In this document: in pieces, positions 11,837 to 12,837 of the stretch
Layout: each line of letters starts with the position of its first letter
How positions within the stretch are numbered: the stretch's first letter is position 1
Program-made: the position numbers and the translations under genes
The notes under the pieces: model-generated
The model's database searches: none
What the model saw: only the letters and a program-made list of their open reading frames with translations
Told to the model about the DNA's origin: nothing
From: JACZQZ01 sp046756945
GTDB taxonomy: Bacteria > Pseudomonadota > Alphaproteobacteria > Rhodospirillales > 2-02-FULL-58-16
Direction of reading: 5' to 3'
Assembly (NCBI GenBank): GCA_046756945.1
Contig: JBHHXI010000089.1
Location: forward strand, 1 to 12,837
DNA: 12,837 nucleotides

Positions 11837-12676
11837 CTAGCGACCGTTGCGGTCGAGCATCCGGGCGACGCGGAACCCGATGTCGACGGAGCGCAGGAAC
11901 GGGTTGAAACGGCTCCGGTAGGAAGGGCGGAACCGCTGCGGCGCGGAATACGGGGACCCGCCGCGCAGGACCCTGTCGTCGCACCGGCCCTCCGCTTTCC
12001 ACACGCTGCCGTCGCTGGGCGCGCCGTCATAGGTGTCGTGCCAGCAGTCCTTCAGCCATTCGCCGACGCCGCCAAACATTTCGTGTACGCCGAACCCGTT
12101 GGGCCGGGCCGTTGCGTCCGCTGTCGTAATCGTATCGGACCGCGCCACGTACTCCCACTCGGCCTCGGACAGCAGGCGATACCGTTTCCCGGTCTTCCGG
12201 CTCAACCAGTACGCATACGCCCGCGCGTCATGCCAGCTCACGCACACCACCGGGTCACGGTCGGTCTGCGCCGACCCGGGATTACGCCAGTTCGTGCCGA
12301 TGGCCAACGCCAACCGGTGGCCGTTCCAGCGGTAGCAGGACTCGATGTCGCCGTACCCGGTTTCCTGTACAAAGGCGGCAAAATCCCCCCGTGTCACCTT
12401 GGACGTCCCAAGGGCGAACGGGCGGTCTATGGTCACCGTGTGCGGGGGCTGCTCCGACTCCCACTGCACATGGTGGGTGCCTCCCGCCATGCCGTCGGCC
12501 TCGCTCCCGGACGCTCCCATCATGAAGCTGCCGGCCGCGACCACGATCATCTCCGGGCACTCCGGGCAATCGCGGAAGCTGGTCCCCGGCTTCATCGGAA
12601 GGATCGTCGGCGCACAGGCGGCGACGAGGAACGCCAGCGTCAGCGCCAGGGGGATGGCGGCCGCGACCCTCCGCAT
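11837..12676 (-). CDS. Formylglycine-generating enzyme (SUMF1)-like lipoprotein lacking catalytic cysteines
   Basis: 279 residues. The N-terminus is a lipoprotein signal peptide: MRR, a hydrophobic core, then VAAC with C21 as the lipidated cysteine, so the protein should be membrane-anchored outside the cytoplasm. The FGE-sulfatase domain starts at CPEMIVVAAGSFMMG (40-54) and includes VTIDRPFALGTSKVTRGDFAAF, VVCVSWHDARAYAYWLS, YRLLSEAEWEYVAR and RVLRGGS (235-241). In true FGE the next segment carries the active-site cysteine pair; here it reads SPYSAPQRFRPSYRSRF (241-257) with none. The usual GNVWEW is GGVGEW. Formylglycine formation is therefore unlikely; such domains often serve as binding or structural modules. 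GGAGGA lies four bases before the ATG at 12676. An alternative in-frame ATG at 12769 also has a strong GGAGGA six bases upstream, but would add 31 arginine-rich residues before the signal peptide. No sulfatase gene is visible. Confidence 0.85.
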   Translation of the reverse strand: MRRVAAAIPLALTLAFLVAACAPTILPMKPGTSFRDCPECPEMIVVAAGSFMMGASGSEADGMAGGTHHVQWESEQPPHTVTIDRPFALGTSKVTRGDFAAFVQETGYGDIESCYRWNGHRLALAIGTNWRNPGSAQTDRDPVVCVSWHDARAYAYWLSRKTGKRYRLLSEAEWEYVARSDTITTADATARPNGFGVHEMFGGVGEWLKDCWHDTYDGAPSDGSVWKAEGRCDDRVLRGGSPYSAPQRFRPSYRSRFNPFLRSVDIGFRVARMLDRNGR

Positions 12677-12837
12677 GGGGTCCTCCAGGGCGGCTCTTGC
12701 CGGCCGCGCGCGGCAGGCCATCCGCGCGGTGGTTGGTGGTTTCCAGTTACTGCGGGACCTCACAAGCATTTTTTTCCTCCAGGCTTCCTCAAGCGCCGGG
12801 CGGGCGCGTCGGCGTCCTTGGCGTGCGGTATAATCCC
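12677..12837 (-). other. Upstream region of the FGE-like gene, window edge
   Basis: 161 bp without an assigned gene. It includes the alternative start at 12769 with its GGAGGA/A-run ribosome site (about 12770-12781), and TATAAT on the plus strand at 12829-12834 without a recognisable -35 partner. An upstream gene may end in or beyond the right edge; no family sequence is recognisable in what is visible. Confidence 0.4.

Noticed and set aside
12829..12834. TATAAT on the plus strand as a promoter at the right edge
   Set aside because: No -35 element at a usable distance and nothing visible downstream; the window ends three bases later.

Overview
The window reads as a chromosomal stretch of a high-GC Gram-negative bacterium. 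Strong third-position G/C bias, the Amt, AEC, RraA and CitE-like families, a lipoprotein signal peptide and the general look of the proteins suggest an alphaproteobacterium, perhaps Rhodospirillales-like. That placement is inference. No rRNA, tRNA, CRISPR array, transposase or phage gene is visible.

Layout. 1-783 (-) is the N-terminal two thirds of an ammonium transporter running off the left edge. Upstream on the same strand, 902-1759 encodes an isocitrate lyase/PEP-mutase superfamily lyase. It is divergent from an RraA-like aldolase/decarboxylase gene (2007-2672, +), with a dyad-rich promoter region between them. A 46-residue one-TM protein (2678-2818, -) follows. Next is a compact minus-strand operon: D-2-hydroxyacid dehydrogenase (4625-5584), enoyl-CoA hydratase-like protein (3836-4615) and AEC-family carboxylate permease (2922-3803). 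Divergent from it is an Asp/Glu-racemase-like gene (5933-6592, +). An A/T-richer SUKH (SMI1/KNR4) gene (6727-7374, +) then lies between two inverted copies of a palindromic repeat. 7474-9822 (-) is a homodimeric-type 2-oxoacid dehydrogenase E1, divergent from an Lrp/AsnC regulator (9955-10449, +) across an A/T-rich region with a perfect 16-bp palindrome. 10450-10918 has no gene but holds clusters of a 9-nt CACAGAG-type repeat in both orientations. A CitE-like beta-hydroxyacyl-CoA lyase (10919-11788, +) converges on an FGE/SUMF1-like lipoprotein (11837-12676, -).

How the genes may work together. Apart from Amt, SUKH and the lipoprotein, nearly every gene belongs to a family acting on small 2-oxo, 2-hydroxy or CoA-linked carboxylic acids: C-C lyases of three unrelated folds, a hydroxyacid dehydrogenase, a hydratase-fold enzyme, a racemase-fold enzyme, a decarboxylating E1 and a permease. 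This looks like an accessory carboxylic- or amino-acid catabolic neighbourhood with separately controlled units. The substrates cannot be read from sequence. The E1/Lrp pair resembles the mdeB/mdeR arrangement known from Pseudomonas methionine catabolism, but no mdeA is present.

I found no clear new defence or mobile system. The least ordinary pieces are the repeat-bracketed orphan SUKH gene, the 9-nt repeat cluster, and several family members that lack a canonical catalytic residue.
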